64,000 bases of DNA, taken from assembly GCF_901933205.1 (NCBI RefSeq), contig NC_044574.1, forward strand, positions 7,338,733 to 7,402,732. The letters run 5' to 3'. The stretch's first letter is position 1, and each line of letters begins with the position of its first letter. The notes under the pieces were generated by a model. That model worked only from the letters and a program-made list of their open reading frames with translations, had not been told where the DNA came from and did no database searches. Source of the DNA: Camarhynchus parvulus. Lineage: Eukaryota; Chordata; Aves; Passeriformes; Thraupidae. Shown piece after piece: positions 50,852 to 63,700 of the stretch. A program made the translations under genes and the position numbers.

Positions 50852-53800
50852 CACTAGTTGTTATAGTGCTTACAAATTTTCCTAAATTTCCTGGTGGACA
50901 TGGTGTGATATTTTAATGTAACCTTAATATCTCCCCTGCATAGTCTCTTCCTGCTCATTCTCCCTGACTCCTTGTCTCCAGTGCTGTGGCAGAAGTCTCC
51001 CAAAGCCCTGTTTGTTCCTGCACTCTGGATGTGAAAATCTAAGGGTTTAAGTGGTTTGTTTTTCTACCTTATGATTTCCTTTTGAAAGCCATTGATTCTC
51101 AACAGTCCTTTATTAGTAGGAGTAAAAACTCTGTTCACAATTGCTGCAGTTATTGATTCAAGGGGGAGAAGAGATAAAAGGAAATGCTGCTGAGCTTCTG
51201 GCTGATGGCTGATGTTACAGGATTTTTCACCACAGATAAGGATCTTAGGAAATGGATTTTCTATATATTTCTTACGGGGAATGTTACACTTTTTTCTTAA
51301 TTTCCTCCTTAGGTGGATTTTCAGGATGTGCATGCCAGAACTGTGGCTGAAAGGAGGAGGGAAGAGGAGAAGCAAAAACGACTGGAGAACATTTACAAAG
51401 AAAAAGTGAAAAGAACTGAAAAAGAAATGGAAGGTTGGTTGCTTTGCTTCTTTTAGTGCATTTTTTGTTTGTTATCAAGAAAGAAAATGTTACCAAGTAA
51501 AGATCTGGTCTCTAATTCAGTACAGTATGAGTGCATCACCCCAAATAAACAAATCATGAGACTTCTTGGAGCTAGTGACTTAATTTCTGTTAGGCACAGA
51601 CTTCCCAATGCCTTGTTGGCCTATGGCATTACTTATATTATATATACAGTCACTGTATTCCAGAAATAAAGGCAGTGATCTGCACAGGAATCCTGGATGC
51701 TGTGTGGGATAACTGTGAAAAGTGTCAGAGTGCAGCTAGAAAATATAACTGGGGCCTGAGTCTCTGAGCAATATGTGCATAATAGACAGATTTCTGTCAC
51801 CCCAGAGAACAACAGAGATCGTAAGTACATTATGCTGCAGTTTAAAGGGTTATTTAATTAAATTACTTTGGTGTATGTAATGCATGCAATTGTGTCTGCA
51901 TTTATTCTGCATGCTGGAAATGTTTTCATGCACTAGAGTGAAATTTTAAAGAGATTTAACTTTTTTAAAGTAACTTGTATCAGTAGCATCTCTTTGAGCA
52001 GTAACATACATTTATGGCTGTTCCTACACACAGCAATAAAATTCATGGCTGTAAAATCAACATCACTAAGAATATCTCACTGAATCTTGTTTTCTTTCTA
52101 ATTCTGTGAAGCACTTGAGTCATCTTTACTTAGTGAAATTTTAGGGTGGCTAAGGAAAGGAGGAGCCCTGATTCTGGATGTCTGGCATGTAGATTCTGAA
52201 ATTCTAGATTTCCTGCTTAGGGATTGCCACTTTTATAAGGACAGTTTCTGCAGAAGAGGAAGACCTGTATGGCTCAGTTTTCTCTGGAGAAATGGATTCC
52301 CCTTTTGGCAGTCATATTTGCTTTGTACCTCTGTGTCTGCTCTGGAGACATTAACATTTTACAGTATCTAACAATTTTATAAAACAATTGTGTCTTGATA
52401 GAAATGTCCCAAGAGATTGCTGACACACTGACAGAGATGGAAAACTGTTTCCAGCTGCTGATGCCAGATCCTCTCAATTTTGGGATGAACGAGATTGACC
52501 CAGAGCTCAGCAAACAAACATCTGCTAATGAGGCCAGACCTGCATCCCCCTTTTCCTCCCAGGGGGAATTTACCCCATCCTCTTTGGGGTGCATGGATGA
52601 TGAGCAGCCCTGCTGCAGCAAGGACATTCTTCCTGTTTCTCAGTGTGTTACAGCTGATGGAAACGAGGAGGCAGATGAGAAGCCTGAGCAAGAAGAGCTG
52701 GACGGAGGCAAACGCTCGGATGTTCGATTCAGTGGCCCTGCTCTCGATGATGATGATTACCAGACTTTTGTTAGGAACCACGGGCTTATTTCACATAAAT
52801 ATACTCTAGACCTTGAAATCTCCACAGGTACCTGGAAAAACTTCTGACATGTAGCTGGAGGCAGCCTTTCTCTGAAGTGTTTTGTGCTTGTGGTATTGTT
52901 TCTGTTACTTAAATGCTGGGGTTACTGGACACCATTTTGCTTTGGGATTCCTGGACATCACTTTGATTTTTTAATTTTTAATTTTTTAAATTTATTTTTT
53001 ATTTTTCTGTTTCTGGTTCCTCTAGTAACTGTGCTTTGTTTTGGGTGTTCTTGTGTGTGGTTAGTCGATTTCATTAATTACCTTCTAAGACTGAACTTTT
53101 GTAATAGTTGTTGCAAGCCCATTATGGCACTTCGTAATATCTATAATGACTATTTTGTGTTTCAAAACAATCTGCTTATCAAACACAGTTTTCTTCCTCT
53201 TTGTTATTCACCTCTTTCTCTCTATAAGCTGCTAGTTTAAAATCTTACTATTGAGTGTTTCTGAACCTTTTTCCTTGCAAGAAAGTGGTTTTGTTAGCAA
53301 GTGATTACACCATTTTTGTATAACTTTGCTAGTGTGAGTTACCTGTAGTAAAAATCAGGATGGTTTGTGTTTTGGAAGTCTCTTACAATTCCTGTCCTAA
53401 GGGAATTCTATGTGCAGACAGTAAGGGTGATACCTGCTTCTCTGTTTACTAACAACAATGGGTGAAAAGTATAACTTTCACTTGGATAATGGCATCCTTA
53501 GCTTCTTTGGCAATCAAGTCCCTGTTACTACCAGGGTAGGGATTATTTTATATTGAATATGAAGAAATTGGTACAATAAGGCCCAGTTCATTTGAACTTG
53601 GGACAAGATGTAATGAAAATAGCAAGACTGAACCTGTCTGTGATTTATTTGGTCATTCCTTCATAATGATGGCTTAACAACTTTTTCTGGCATGTTGGAC
53701 TGAACACTTTTCATATTTTCCTCAGATTTTTGAGTGTGTGGATAGTAATAGAATAATTAATACTGAGCGGAGAAGCATTCTGATGTTTGTAACTCTCCCT

Positions 53801-54717
53801 GAAGTGATCAAATGTCTTAGAGTAATTTGCCTCCTGTAGTGAAGATACCATAAATGTCATGCACTAACTCTTTTCCCCTGTTTTGAGCAGATATAAAAGT
53901 GCAAGAGAATGAAGATAATACTGCCATCATAAACAGTGTCATGGATGCTCACAAACTTCTCAGAAATAAGTTCTGGCCTTCTGTGCAGTCCTGGATTCAG
54001 GTGGGATAAAGAGAGAATTCTTTATTCTTCATTTTTTAATAAAAACATGGTGAAACAAGGACTGGGATACACTAAAGCTTGAGGGAGAGTGAACGAAAAG
54101 GAAATGAAGGTTGAAGAAACAGGAACAATTAGAGAAGATTTCCATTTCAGTAAGAGTGGACTAAAGGACACTGCAGGAGGTTGTTGGGTAGCTCTCAGCC
54201 TTGGATGTGGTACCTATAGGCAATTCTTTCTTTTTTTTTTAAGATAGGTAAAACTTGGCTTCCTTGCAAAGTCTTAAAGTAAAACACAACTTATTTTTGT
54301 TAGACAGCTCTCTGTCAGGTTAGCAGTACATCATGGAGCCTCCTGAGTGGAATTTGGCCTACTGGAGGGCACTCTCAGAAGATGTTTGTTATAGACATTC
54401 ATTCTTTGGCTTCACTAGTTGCTGTTAGTTTTTTAGGTAGAAAATGAATTGGCTTCAGTAATTGTCACTTGTACAACGAAGGAATTTGTGACATTGCTGT
54501 TTCATTAATTATGAGGGAAAACTGGAATTTTTTTTTTTTTGCTCAGACTTCTAGAAGAGAATAAGAACGTTATTTTCTTGGTTTTCAGCTACTTACCAGA
54601 GCAGGAGTCAATGATGATCAGCTAAGATGTGCCATTGAACTCAAGAATAAAATGGAGACTGCTATGAAGAAATACAAGGAAATGGACATTTCCTTTAAAG
54701 CAAGAAAAAGAAAAGTG
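47263..54717 (+). CDS. UVSSA: UVSSA, UV-stimulated scaffold protein A, 3'-partial, 6 exons
   Basis: Joined exons 47263-47360, 47595-47925, 51313-51433, 52402-52827, 53891-54000 and 54589-54717 give 1215 nt, 405 codons, with matching phases throughout. The start [18 protein letters not shown] and the segments [29 protein letters not shown] and HKYTLDLEI identify UVSSA. Human UVSSA is 709 aa from memory. The N-terminal VHS-like domain spans about 1-150; W120, a position I recall being reported as functionally important, is kept. Residues 185-325 form a less conserved, acidic linker. The TFIIH p62-binding acidic motif and the C-terminal DUF2043 region fall in later exons outside the window. From family knowledge it acts in transcription-coupled repair, joining CSA-bound stalled RNA polymerase II with USP7 and TFIIH. 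Confidence 0.98.
47361..47594 (+). other. UVSSA: UVSSA intron 1 (234 nt)
   Basis: A short intron, GC-rich in its 5' half as the tail of the CpG island. The acceptor is a T/C-rich tract ending GTGCTCAG. Confidence 0.92.
47595..47925 (+). CDS. UVSSA: UVSSA coding exon 2 (residues 33-143)
   Basis: The exon is 331 nt: one base finishing Lys33, then 110 codons, [14 protein letters not shown] to HFLKQNKK. It encodes most of the VHS-like helical domain. It is GC-rich at third positions, unlike the later exons, which are A/T-richer. The donor is GTACTC. Confidence 0.97.
47926..51312 (+). other. UVSSA: UVSSA intron 2 (3.4 kb)
   Basis: The intron contains the ATCT microsatellite at 50,776-50,850. Overlapping minus-strand ORFs at 49,757-50,138 (112-125 codons) show no known domain. 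I see no other coding exon. Confidence 0.88.
50776..50850 (+). repeat. (ATCT)n tetranucleotide microsatellite
   Basis: About 18 uninterrupted ATCT units span 75 nt in UVSSA intron 2. The run has no interruptions, so it is probably length-polymorphic. It creates a spurious Ser-Ile-Tyr-Leu repeat ORF. Confidence 0.97.
51313..51433 (+). CDS. UVSSA: UVSSA coding exon 3 (residues 144-184, last codon split)
   Basis: The exon is 121 nt: 40 codons, [20 protein letters not shown] onward, plus one base of Glu184. It encodes a highly charged Arg/Lys/Glu helix, probably a coiled coil or extended helix after the VHS-like domain. The donor is GTTGGT, weaker than its neighbours. Confidence 0.96.
51434..52401 (+). 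other. UVSSA: UVSSA intron 3 (968 nt)
   Basis: The acceptor is GTCTTGATAG, with a rather weak polypyrimidine tract. I see no other feature. Confidence 0.9.
52402..52827 (+). CDS. UVSSA: UVSSA coding exon 4 (residues 184-326), variable acidic linker
   Basis: The exon is 426 nt: two bases finishing Glu184, 141 codons, then one base of Asp326. It opens with a conserved helix ([19 protein letters not shown]) and ends with a conserved block around [13 protein letters not shown] and HKYTLDLEI. Between them is a low-conservation Ser/Pro/Glu-rich linker with an [12 protein letters not shown] motif shared with mammals. In human UVSSA this linker contains the USP7-binding site, from memory. The donor is GTACCT. 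Confidence 0.96.
52828..53890 (+). other. UVSSA: UVSSA intron 4 (1.1 kb)
   Basis: A T-rich intron whose acceptor reads TTTTGAGCAG. A 118-codon Phe/Leu-rich ORF at 52,884-53,240 reflects T-richness only. Confidence 0.9.
53891..54000 (+). CDS. UVSSA: UVSSA coding exon 5 (residues 326-362)
   Basis: The exon is 110 nt: two bases finishing Asp326, then 36 codons, [16 protein letters not shown] to SVQSWIQ. It matches the conserved central region of UVSSA. The donor is GTGGGA. Confidence 0.96.
54001..54588 (+). other. UVSSA: UVSSA intron 5 (588 nt)
   Basis: The acceptor is GGTTTTCAG at 54,580-54,588. Nothing else is seen in it except a short T-run near 54,530. Confidence 0.9.
54589..54717 (+). CDS. 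UVSSA: UVSSA coding exon 6 (residues 363-405)
   Basis: The exon is 129 nt, 43 codons, phase 0 at both ends: [20 protein letters not shown] onward to a basic end KARKRKV. The next residues in the family hold the acidic TFIIH p62-binding motif, which must be in exon 7 beyond the window. The donor is a consensus GTGAGT. Confidence 0.96.
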
Positions 54718-57700
54718 GTGAGTTTCTTAAAATTCTGTTTTACTAACAGAAAGTTAGTAAAGTTTAGCTTGTATGCAGAACAATGCTCTTTCTCTTAAGC
54801 AGGGAAACTTTTCAACACAGGTTTTATTGTAAAGTACATTAATTCAGCTGATTGTAGCTTCCCTCAAGGAGCAGTAAACACCTGTATAATATTCCAGGGG
54901 CGTGGTTATTAGACCAAAACTGTTTAAGGCATCCTTGTTGTTGTTTTGGATAGAGAAGTGGGTAAGTGCAGGTTTTATTTACTCTTAATTGCTTTTTGTG
55001 TAACACTGTTAAGTCCTCAGCTTTTTTTGTGCATATTTCTCAATAGACACTGTATTGCTCATGTTCTTTCACAATTTGCTAAACTCTGAGAGTCTCTCAG
55101 TTCAGGAAAGTCGTTTCTCTGCTATGTAGCATTTACTCTATACTAAACATGTAATGTGATTAAGGTTATCATAGGAAAGTTTAGAGCATCAAACTTATTT
55201 CACAGAGATTAACTACCTATGACAGTCCTTGTGAAATAGGTAGACTTTGTGAGTAAGCAGAAGCTGAAAGATCAAATTCATTATTCAGATCAAAGAAGAG
55301 GTTTATGGCCTGTTTACATAGATAAAAAGCAGAGCTGTGTGATACTAATTTCTGTTGGCTGTGATGAAATGAAATAACTGCATAGCTTGACATAAAAATA
55401 AGTGCTTTGGGTCAGAGTCCAGACTAGAGTCTGGTTTGGGTTTACTGGATTGTAAGGATTTGATCTGGACATAACACCTTGAGGTAAATTGTGTAGCCTC
55501 ATTTAGCCGTGACTGGATGTTGTAGACTTTGCCTTCCGTGTACAAATGAAGCTAAATCAAGATTAATCTGGTTCATCACCTCCTGATGTGCCACACCAGT
55601 CAAAAATGCCAACTCTGAATGAAAAGTACTGAAAGACTGTCTTGTCAGAGGCTTTTGTCTCCAGTGAAATATGTGTGCTACCTCTATGCAACCAGTTATG
55701 AAGGAATCCAGACATCTGCTGTCATTCCTGCCATTTGCTTGACAGGACTTCATTTGCTGCGCCTCTGCATGGAATATTGGTTGCTATATTTCTTGTAAGA
55801 TGTAAAAGACATTCAAGCCTTGATTTTCGTGTGTGTGTGAATGTGATGTGTGTGTGTTTACAGTGGTATTGTTACCACTTAGAGTGACCAGTGCTGTGTG
55901 TATGCTTATATAGCATGTTTAGAACTAATATCTATATTAATTTGAAAGCTAATAAATTCCATTGTTAAAAGGACAAAAAGATAGAAAGCACATAATGCTC
56001 ACAATACTTTCAAAGTGAAGCAATGCAGACTGAGTTCACTTAAGCATTGAAAACAATATATAAATATTCCTAGGGTTTCTCTCCAGTGGAAAATAACTAA
56101 ATTTAGTGTTAGTGCTGAGCTATTTTAAATTTATAACCTGAACACAGAGAGCTTTGTACAGCAGAAGGAAACTGCATAAATTATATTTTATTCATGTGTC
56201 AGATGACTTTATTGAAACATAAAAACATGGCAAATTGGGAGTCTAGTAGAACAAAATAAACAGAATATCTTAGGCCATGGTTATTGAATCCCCATCTGTC
56301 AAATATTTACATGTCAGCATGTGAAACACTGCACACATCTTCTCTTCACTTGAGCCCTGCTGTCTGTGTTAGGTGTTGTGGCTTTGTCCAGGTGTCCTCG
56401 CGTCCATGGAGCCCTTGCCATGCCAGTTTTGCTGTCTCTATATCTCTGAAGCTCTGTGTTTGGAGAGGGATGGCAGTTCTGCACTCTGAGGTAGCTGTAT
56501 CCTTAACTGGAGAATGTAAAGGTGAATTGTTTGTGTACTTGCTCATTTCAACTGTCATTATGATCCTGCACCACAGCAAGCCATTCTTTCAGGGAGAGAG
56601 GGGTTTTGTTTAATTAGCAAATATAAAACAGAGTGACAGGGACTTGGCAGCTTGGCTGGGGACTTGGGCTTGCCCATTCTCCTGGGATTTTTTGCATTTT
56701 CTTCTGTGGTCACTGATTTCCCCCCTTTTCATCTGTTCTATTCTGTGTTTTGTTTCTGTTCTGTCTGGGAGCAGTGGGAGTAAAGGCTTTACCCATCCTG
56801 AAACTGAGGTCAAGAAAGTTGATAAAGGGAAGTGTTTATTGAGAGACAATGAAACTGGAGATTTATTGCTGTGAACTCTACTATAACTCTCAATCCCACA
56901 GAGGTTGAAATTGCCACTTCAAAGAGGAAAGGTCCTGGGGTGCCTTACATTTGCCATGTGTCATTGCTACTTCTTTTAGCTGGTCAGTTACACATGGATA
57001 TGGCTGAAATGCAAATAATTGTATATATCTGGAGTAATTCTTGATGCTGCAGTTTAATATGAATATACCAGCAGTGTAGCTTGATGTAAATTACACTGAG
57101 AGCAAGAAATTGGTGGTTACCTGGCCTGATTCCACGGAAGAAATATTTGCTTGGTTCACAAGGTGTGTGCTTTTGGCAATCCTTATTATTACATCCATGC
57201 TTTCCATTGTTTCTCATTTCATTTTCCATATCACAGAGCACAAGCCTCCAAGGCAGGTGCTTTTGGCAGTCAGAGCCTGATACACAATTAGCACAAGTTA
57301 CTTTCTCTGAAGTTCTTTTTTACCTTTATATTTACTGAAAAATGAAAATGTCAAACTGCTCTTCAAACCGCAGGAGAACTTCCTGGAGGTTTAGGGAACT
57401 TCCCTTTTATACAAAGTCTCTTGAAAGAAAGCACAGAACTTTATACAGTGAGACACTTTGACTTTAAATGGTTTATAGTGACATAAGCTATAACTACTTT
57501 TACTTTTCTCCTCCATGAGAGTGAAGAACACAAACCATCAGAGTGGCTTAATTACAAGGAGGGCCATCATTTCTGTGTGACACTTACACCCTGCCAGCAC
57601 GAGCAACCTGTGTTTTGTGCTTGCCTCTCAGGAGCTGTGAGAGGAGAGGGAAAAGAAAAACACAGGTTATGCTTTAACTGCCTAGAAACAAATCCCTTGC

Positions 57701-60700
57701 AGCAAAATTTATAATTATTAATACATCCCAATTGCCCAGTCCACACATTCCCCATTCCCATGGCTGTGCTCCCAGTAGATCAGAAGTCAAGGCATTTTTT
57801 ACAAGCTGTTACTTTTTCAAGTGGGTGGAGGGTGGACCAAAAAAAATCACAGACTACCTGCACTGGTCAAAGGCAAATGAGTTTTTGTGTGCTTACATGG
57901 GTTGTGTTCACTGTAGTTAAATCCTTGTTTGGGGTGTCAGGTTTCTGACAGGAAGTGCATTTTGAGAGTATGAACATTTTGAGGGTTTTGATACTCATTT
58001 TTCTGTGAATCTGAATTTTGGCTGAATCTGGGTGAAGAGGGTGGGAGCTGTAAAAAGGCTTTTATTTCATGGTAGCTGAGTGCTCAGACAGGAACCTCTC
58101 TTCTCTGAGTGCCTGCTCAGGATAATTCCAGTGCCCAGTAGAGGGAGTGCAAACTGCATGCTGCACATTTTTCTCTGTGCCACCTTGATCCAGAGCCAGC
58201 CATCTGCTCAGTCTGTGTTTCCAGGTAAACTTACTCCAGCAGCAACACCGGAGAGATTTCAAGTTAATTCGTGACTGTATGAATTATTGTAAAAGTCCAG
58301 TTGTAATTATTGGCTTAGATTGGTGTTTAAATAACACTACTGTAGACTTCTGATTCTTTTGCAGGAATAACTTACCATCATATTGTTCTTTAAAATTTTT
58401 TTTCTGGTTAGATATAGATTTGTTTCTCAATGTCTTCTTTTTCTTATAATACTATAATAGCATTTTATATAATAGTATTTTAATATTTTCCTGTTTAATG
58501 TCTGATTTGCTGCTGATTAGATGCAAATGATCATGCAATTTTAGAGAAGATGAGTATATTCTGTATTTTAAATCATGCACACCACCTTTCACTTACATCC
58601 TTTCCATGAAGACTTACCCATTAGGATAATACTTGAAATCCTGACATTGTTAATAGAAATGTAGCTTGTTAGCTGGATTTTGTACACTCAAAGTATGCTT
58701 ATGTCTTATGCGATTACCTTGGGAAGCTGTGGAAGGTTTAGTATTGAGGCTGGCTAAAACTTGGGCAGACAGAATCCAGGGGGAAAGATGATGTGAGAAA
58801 CATCCCATTCATGTTTCTGTCAGCAGAGGGATCATTTAATGGACCTGTTGCACTTTGAATTTTAAATTTCAAGTTACATTAACAACCAGGGATATATAGT
58901 TTTTCATTAACTGTATTCATTACATTTTGTTTCACCTTTCCTTATCTTCTGTCAAATCTGAGCATGTGCTTGGATCCTGATTTATTTGTGTACTTAATTT
59001 TATCCATGTGAAACATCTGGTTGAACTCAATAATGCCATTATAATTAGATTTGGAGGAGCCTGTCCTCGTGTTGTCCAGAACCTGATACTCAAACTTCAC
59101 TATAATACAAGTAAGATTTTTTCAGAAAGATTATTATCAGAAAATTATTACAAATTTACAATTTAAATATTTGCTAGTAATTATTTAGTCCTAAAATACA
59201 TTAAAAGGTTTAAATTTTAATATGTTATAAATTAAGCCAAGAGTTCTGCCAATTACTTGTTACAACACTTGCTGATTTTTTTCCCCATGTCTTCAACTAC
59301 AGTTTGGCATTTTAGCAATTCAAATGAGTTATTTCTACCTAATAATTTTGTAGCTTTATAACCAGCCCTTTTCAAGTCTGTCTTTTTGTCAAGTTAGTGC
59401 CTGCTTTAGGAAAAAAAAAGAGCTGCAGTTGAATTTTAGATTTCTTTTTCTGCTTCTGTAGCCATAGAAAAGCCAGTCCTGCTGACAGCTCTCTATAACA
59501 GCTTCCTGTAGTCACATCCTTACAGTTTTTTCCTCTTGTTCATTTTAGAGAAGTTGTTTCTGCGGGTTAGGTAATTGTCCTCAGTGATCCCTCACAGTGC
59601 CTGAAACCACATTTACTGAAACATGTTCAGACCATAGAGCAAGAGAGACACCTTTGTAGAGAAGTCTTTTCCCCAGGTGCTGCTTTTTAACAAAAACCCC
59701 AACTCTTAGCAAGAAGTTGCGCTATGAAAACTGGAAGCATTTAATTTTAAGGTTTAAATGATAACTTGATGTTGATTGTTAGTATGTTTTCTATAGAGAA
59801 ATATAGGAATATTTGATAACTACAGCAGTATTATTGCTAAAGATGTTCTTTACCAGATTTATACATTGATACCATGTAATGTGGTCAGAATAAATAGTAA
59901 AATTTATTAATATTTATGTGGTCAAATTGGTAGCCCAGGCAACATTTAAATGGTTTGGGTTTTTTTGTCTAGGTAATATTTATCAAAAAAAACAGGTCGA
60001 CCATAACTGTAAAAGTAAACACAGACTATTAAATGTGTCATACAGATACTTAATGCTCCCTCTTCCCTCCTTCCTATTTTAATTGATGTTATTTTTATTG
60101 TCTTGTTTGTCATGTTCTTATTATTTCTGTTAAATGATCACTTTTCAGCTAAAAGAGCTTTCTATTTTTTTAAGTTTTATTAGGATGTAGGACTGATATA
60201 AAACAAAACACTGTAAATTAGCCCTCAGAACAGCAGTCGCTTGTTAAAGTGTCTGATCAGCTGGATGATGGGTTTGGTTGGTTTTGTTTCTTCCCAAGAG
60301 CTGAGTGTTGCTGTGGTGTGTTTTAGGCTTTGCCCTGGCCATGCAGCCTGCCACTGCTATGAAGTTATTAAAAATATCTTGTTATGCAGATCTAGCCATG
60401 AATTCTTGGGGCTGTCACTGTGGCGACCTCTGAGCCCTGTGTGATTCGCAGGTCGCACAATGCAATTTGGAGCTCCTCTAATAGACTGGAAAAGAAAGGA
60501 GGATGTCTCCATCATCAGGTTAACCCTTATGTTAAGTATTTAAGTTTTTCAGGCCCAAGGGTCATCTCACTTGATTCATCTATGAATACTGAGCAGTGTG
60601 TACTCTAAGTAGGAGATATAAATTTGCTTCCTGCTTTTTATCCATCCTACCTTACAAGGGGAAATAGTATTGCAGTGAATTTTTTTTGTGAGGTTCTTAG

Positions 60701-63700
60701 AGGTATATTACTAAATGTGTATTTATAAAAATGGAAAAGGAAGAAAAGTTTTAGGCTTGAAACATATATTAATGCATTTAAATTTAGCTGATGAGCAATA
60801 TGAAAGTAAATATATCCACATCTAAAATGTCTTTGTACCTGAAATCCACAATCAGAAATACATGTAAGGTTATGTGTATTTGCACAGAATAATTTTTTAC
60901 CTGTCTGTAATAAATTAGGTTTATTTAATTGACATGTGTGTTTACCTGTTATTGTTAGACTTGGAAACCTTCACTAGTTTAACTAAAACTGCTGTATCTC
61001 CCCTGAACGTGATACTTTTTGAAAAATGTGGATTGTGCAAGACAACTTGGCCTTTTTGATGTGCCTACTTAAGGATTAAGATGATTTATGCAACCACAGT
61101 TTTGGTGGATGGTAGGAGCTCAAGTAGTGAAGTATGAAAATACATCTGAGTGGTTATTGCTAAAGAAATACTGAACTTGCCTTACAAAATCTTCTTGAGG
61201 TAATAATTTTGTCCAATGTACCAGTTTTCTAGACTGCCTTTATTTTCTGCCCTCTGAAGCTATGAAGGCACACACTGGTCCACTGTGTCTCTTGGACATA
61301 CCAGTTTTTTTGAAACGATTCATGAAGATGCAGAGTCTTTTGAGCTGGTTTTTGAGCTTGCCCCTCCAGGACTGTGAGAATCCTCATAGACTCTTTGCTT
61401 TAGGGAAAAACTGGTTCATCAGGTAGTTGTTATCTTGCTAAAGCAATTTGGAGCAAGGTATGTTCATTCTCCAGTGTACTTTGGCAAAGTGTTAGGCTGG
61501 AACCCTTCAAGCATTTTTACTAACCCCTGGAAATTAGGAAATAATGTGAAAAGTGCATTCCTAAATAAAAGTCAGCTTGGCCAAGATGCTTATGTGCTGT
61601 TGAGCAACTACACCTAGAATGAATGGTGATACTTTTACGGGTGAACATAAAATGTGCTTTGCCTGGACCACATATCTAATTTGCAGTCATGGGGTTTGAA
61701 TTTATGTTCATATCACAAAGTGAAGGGGAGGGAGGCTGTGTGGGAGCTTCTTATAAATACAGCTCTGTTAGTAGTTTGTGTTTTCTTTGGGTTGCACATG
61801 AGAAAACTCAAGCATGGTTCTAAAATCTGGCCAAATGCCAGCATTTATTTCCACGTCATCCTGTGTTGGATGATACTAAAGAATGGAAAAGGAGGAATGT
61901 GTCCTAACATTAAAGATACACTGTTTGACTATTCAGTTTCTATTACTGGCACTGAAGATTTTTACCCCAGTCACTGTTTTCTTACATAGAATATCCCCAA
62001 ATTTCATTTTAACATGCCTGAAGTATGTTTTGTGTTATGGTTGAATAAAAAAATGCATGTGCTTAAGGTTGCCCCTCTAACTAGGTTCTACAGCAATAAA
62101 TATTCTGGTTCCCTAACCAAAATCTTCTAGAAAAATATTTAGTTGGCTTTGAGTAGATGCACATGAGATATTGGCATGGTGGAATAATTTGCAAGATCTT
62201 TCAGTGAGGGTATTAGCATATAAATAGCAGATGCAATGACGACCATCACAGCTGAGTACATTTAATTTTTAGTTTATAAGATAGAATGGGTTTTTAAATG
62301 CATAGCCATCAAGCCTGCTGAAAGACAAATGAAGTTTAGAGTTCACTTGTCTGAGGATGCCTTACATCATTTTTTTTAGAAAAGGGAAACAGGCACGCAT
62401 AAAACTGAACAAAAGTGATTTCTTGGGTGAAAAGTAATTGAGATTGCAAACCAAGTTAATTAGACCATGCAAAATTTATTTAATGGTCCCAGCTGTAGTT
62501 TCCAAGTGGTGTTTTAGTGAGTAGATATGACTTCTTCATGTGCTATCATTTCTCTTCCTTCTTTTTCTAAAATAATTAGTAGTGGCTGTACATCTAGTCC
62601 TATAAACTGATTGCATTGTATATTTCAGTAATTTTATTGCTTGCTTTAATTATGATTGCAGGGACTCGGGTTTTTAAATCCTCTTAACAGAATGTAGCAG
62701 TCAATTTGTATAAAAGTGAGCAAAGGATCAAGGGCTTTTCTTCACATCTTTCCAAATGTTGTGTGGTGGGTGGAGGCTTTTTTCACATTTATTACTAGTT
62801 GGGATGGGTGAACAAGGCCTTTAACTGGGGCTCTGGTTGCACTGAGCTGCACTAACAGATGGAGGCTGTTGAAGCATTGACTGCGAAGTAAAAGAAACAA
62901 TTGCATTTCTACTGGCATCCAGTGCTTTTCCCAAGTTTTTGAAAAATGCAGAGTAATAAGGAAACATCTGTTTTTTCAAGTTTTTTTAATGAGCTAGGGA
63001 GGAATTGGTTTGATTACGCTTGTCTAGTTGGAAGAGTCAGCACTATTTTAAGTTTTTTGTGAAAAATCAGGAGAATGGTGAAGATGTTCTAAGTGATTAC
63101 AGTGAAAATAATGCATGTATGTTTTCTGTCTTTTTTAAAACCATATTCTTACTTGTAAATAAGTCCAGCTCAAGAGTCTGAAAACTGGCTAGCTAAATCT
63201 CATTTCTTCTCACAGGAATCATAGCTACCTAGTCAGTGATCCTACCATGTTAAAGAAACCAATATAGTTGTGGAATGGCATCATTCTGTGACTTAGATCA
63301 ATAAATACAAAAATAAATATCAGCATTTTAGAGCAGATTAACAGGCTAAAAATTCCCTTTCCCTTGGAACTTGAGGAGCAGTGGCGGTGCAAGCAGCCTC
63401 TGATGTCTGGGGATCTGGTGGACCATTCTCTAGTGACAGAGAGGGGCTGTTCACCGTCCATCTGTGATAACTGTGTTAGAGAGTTTCCTCATATCACCTG
63501 ATAATTAGGATGGATTTGAACCCAGGAGCTTCTTTCTCACATTCTTTGACAGGTGATTGAGAAACAAGCAGTTTTGTGACTACCTATCTTCGAGGTATTT
63601 AATCTTGTACACTACAAGAAAAGCTTTACATTGTGGTATTTATCACTTGCTCTTATATTTTACTTCCCTTCAGCCATGGCACACTAGAAATTTCATTTGT

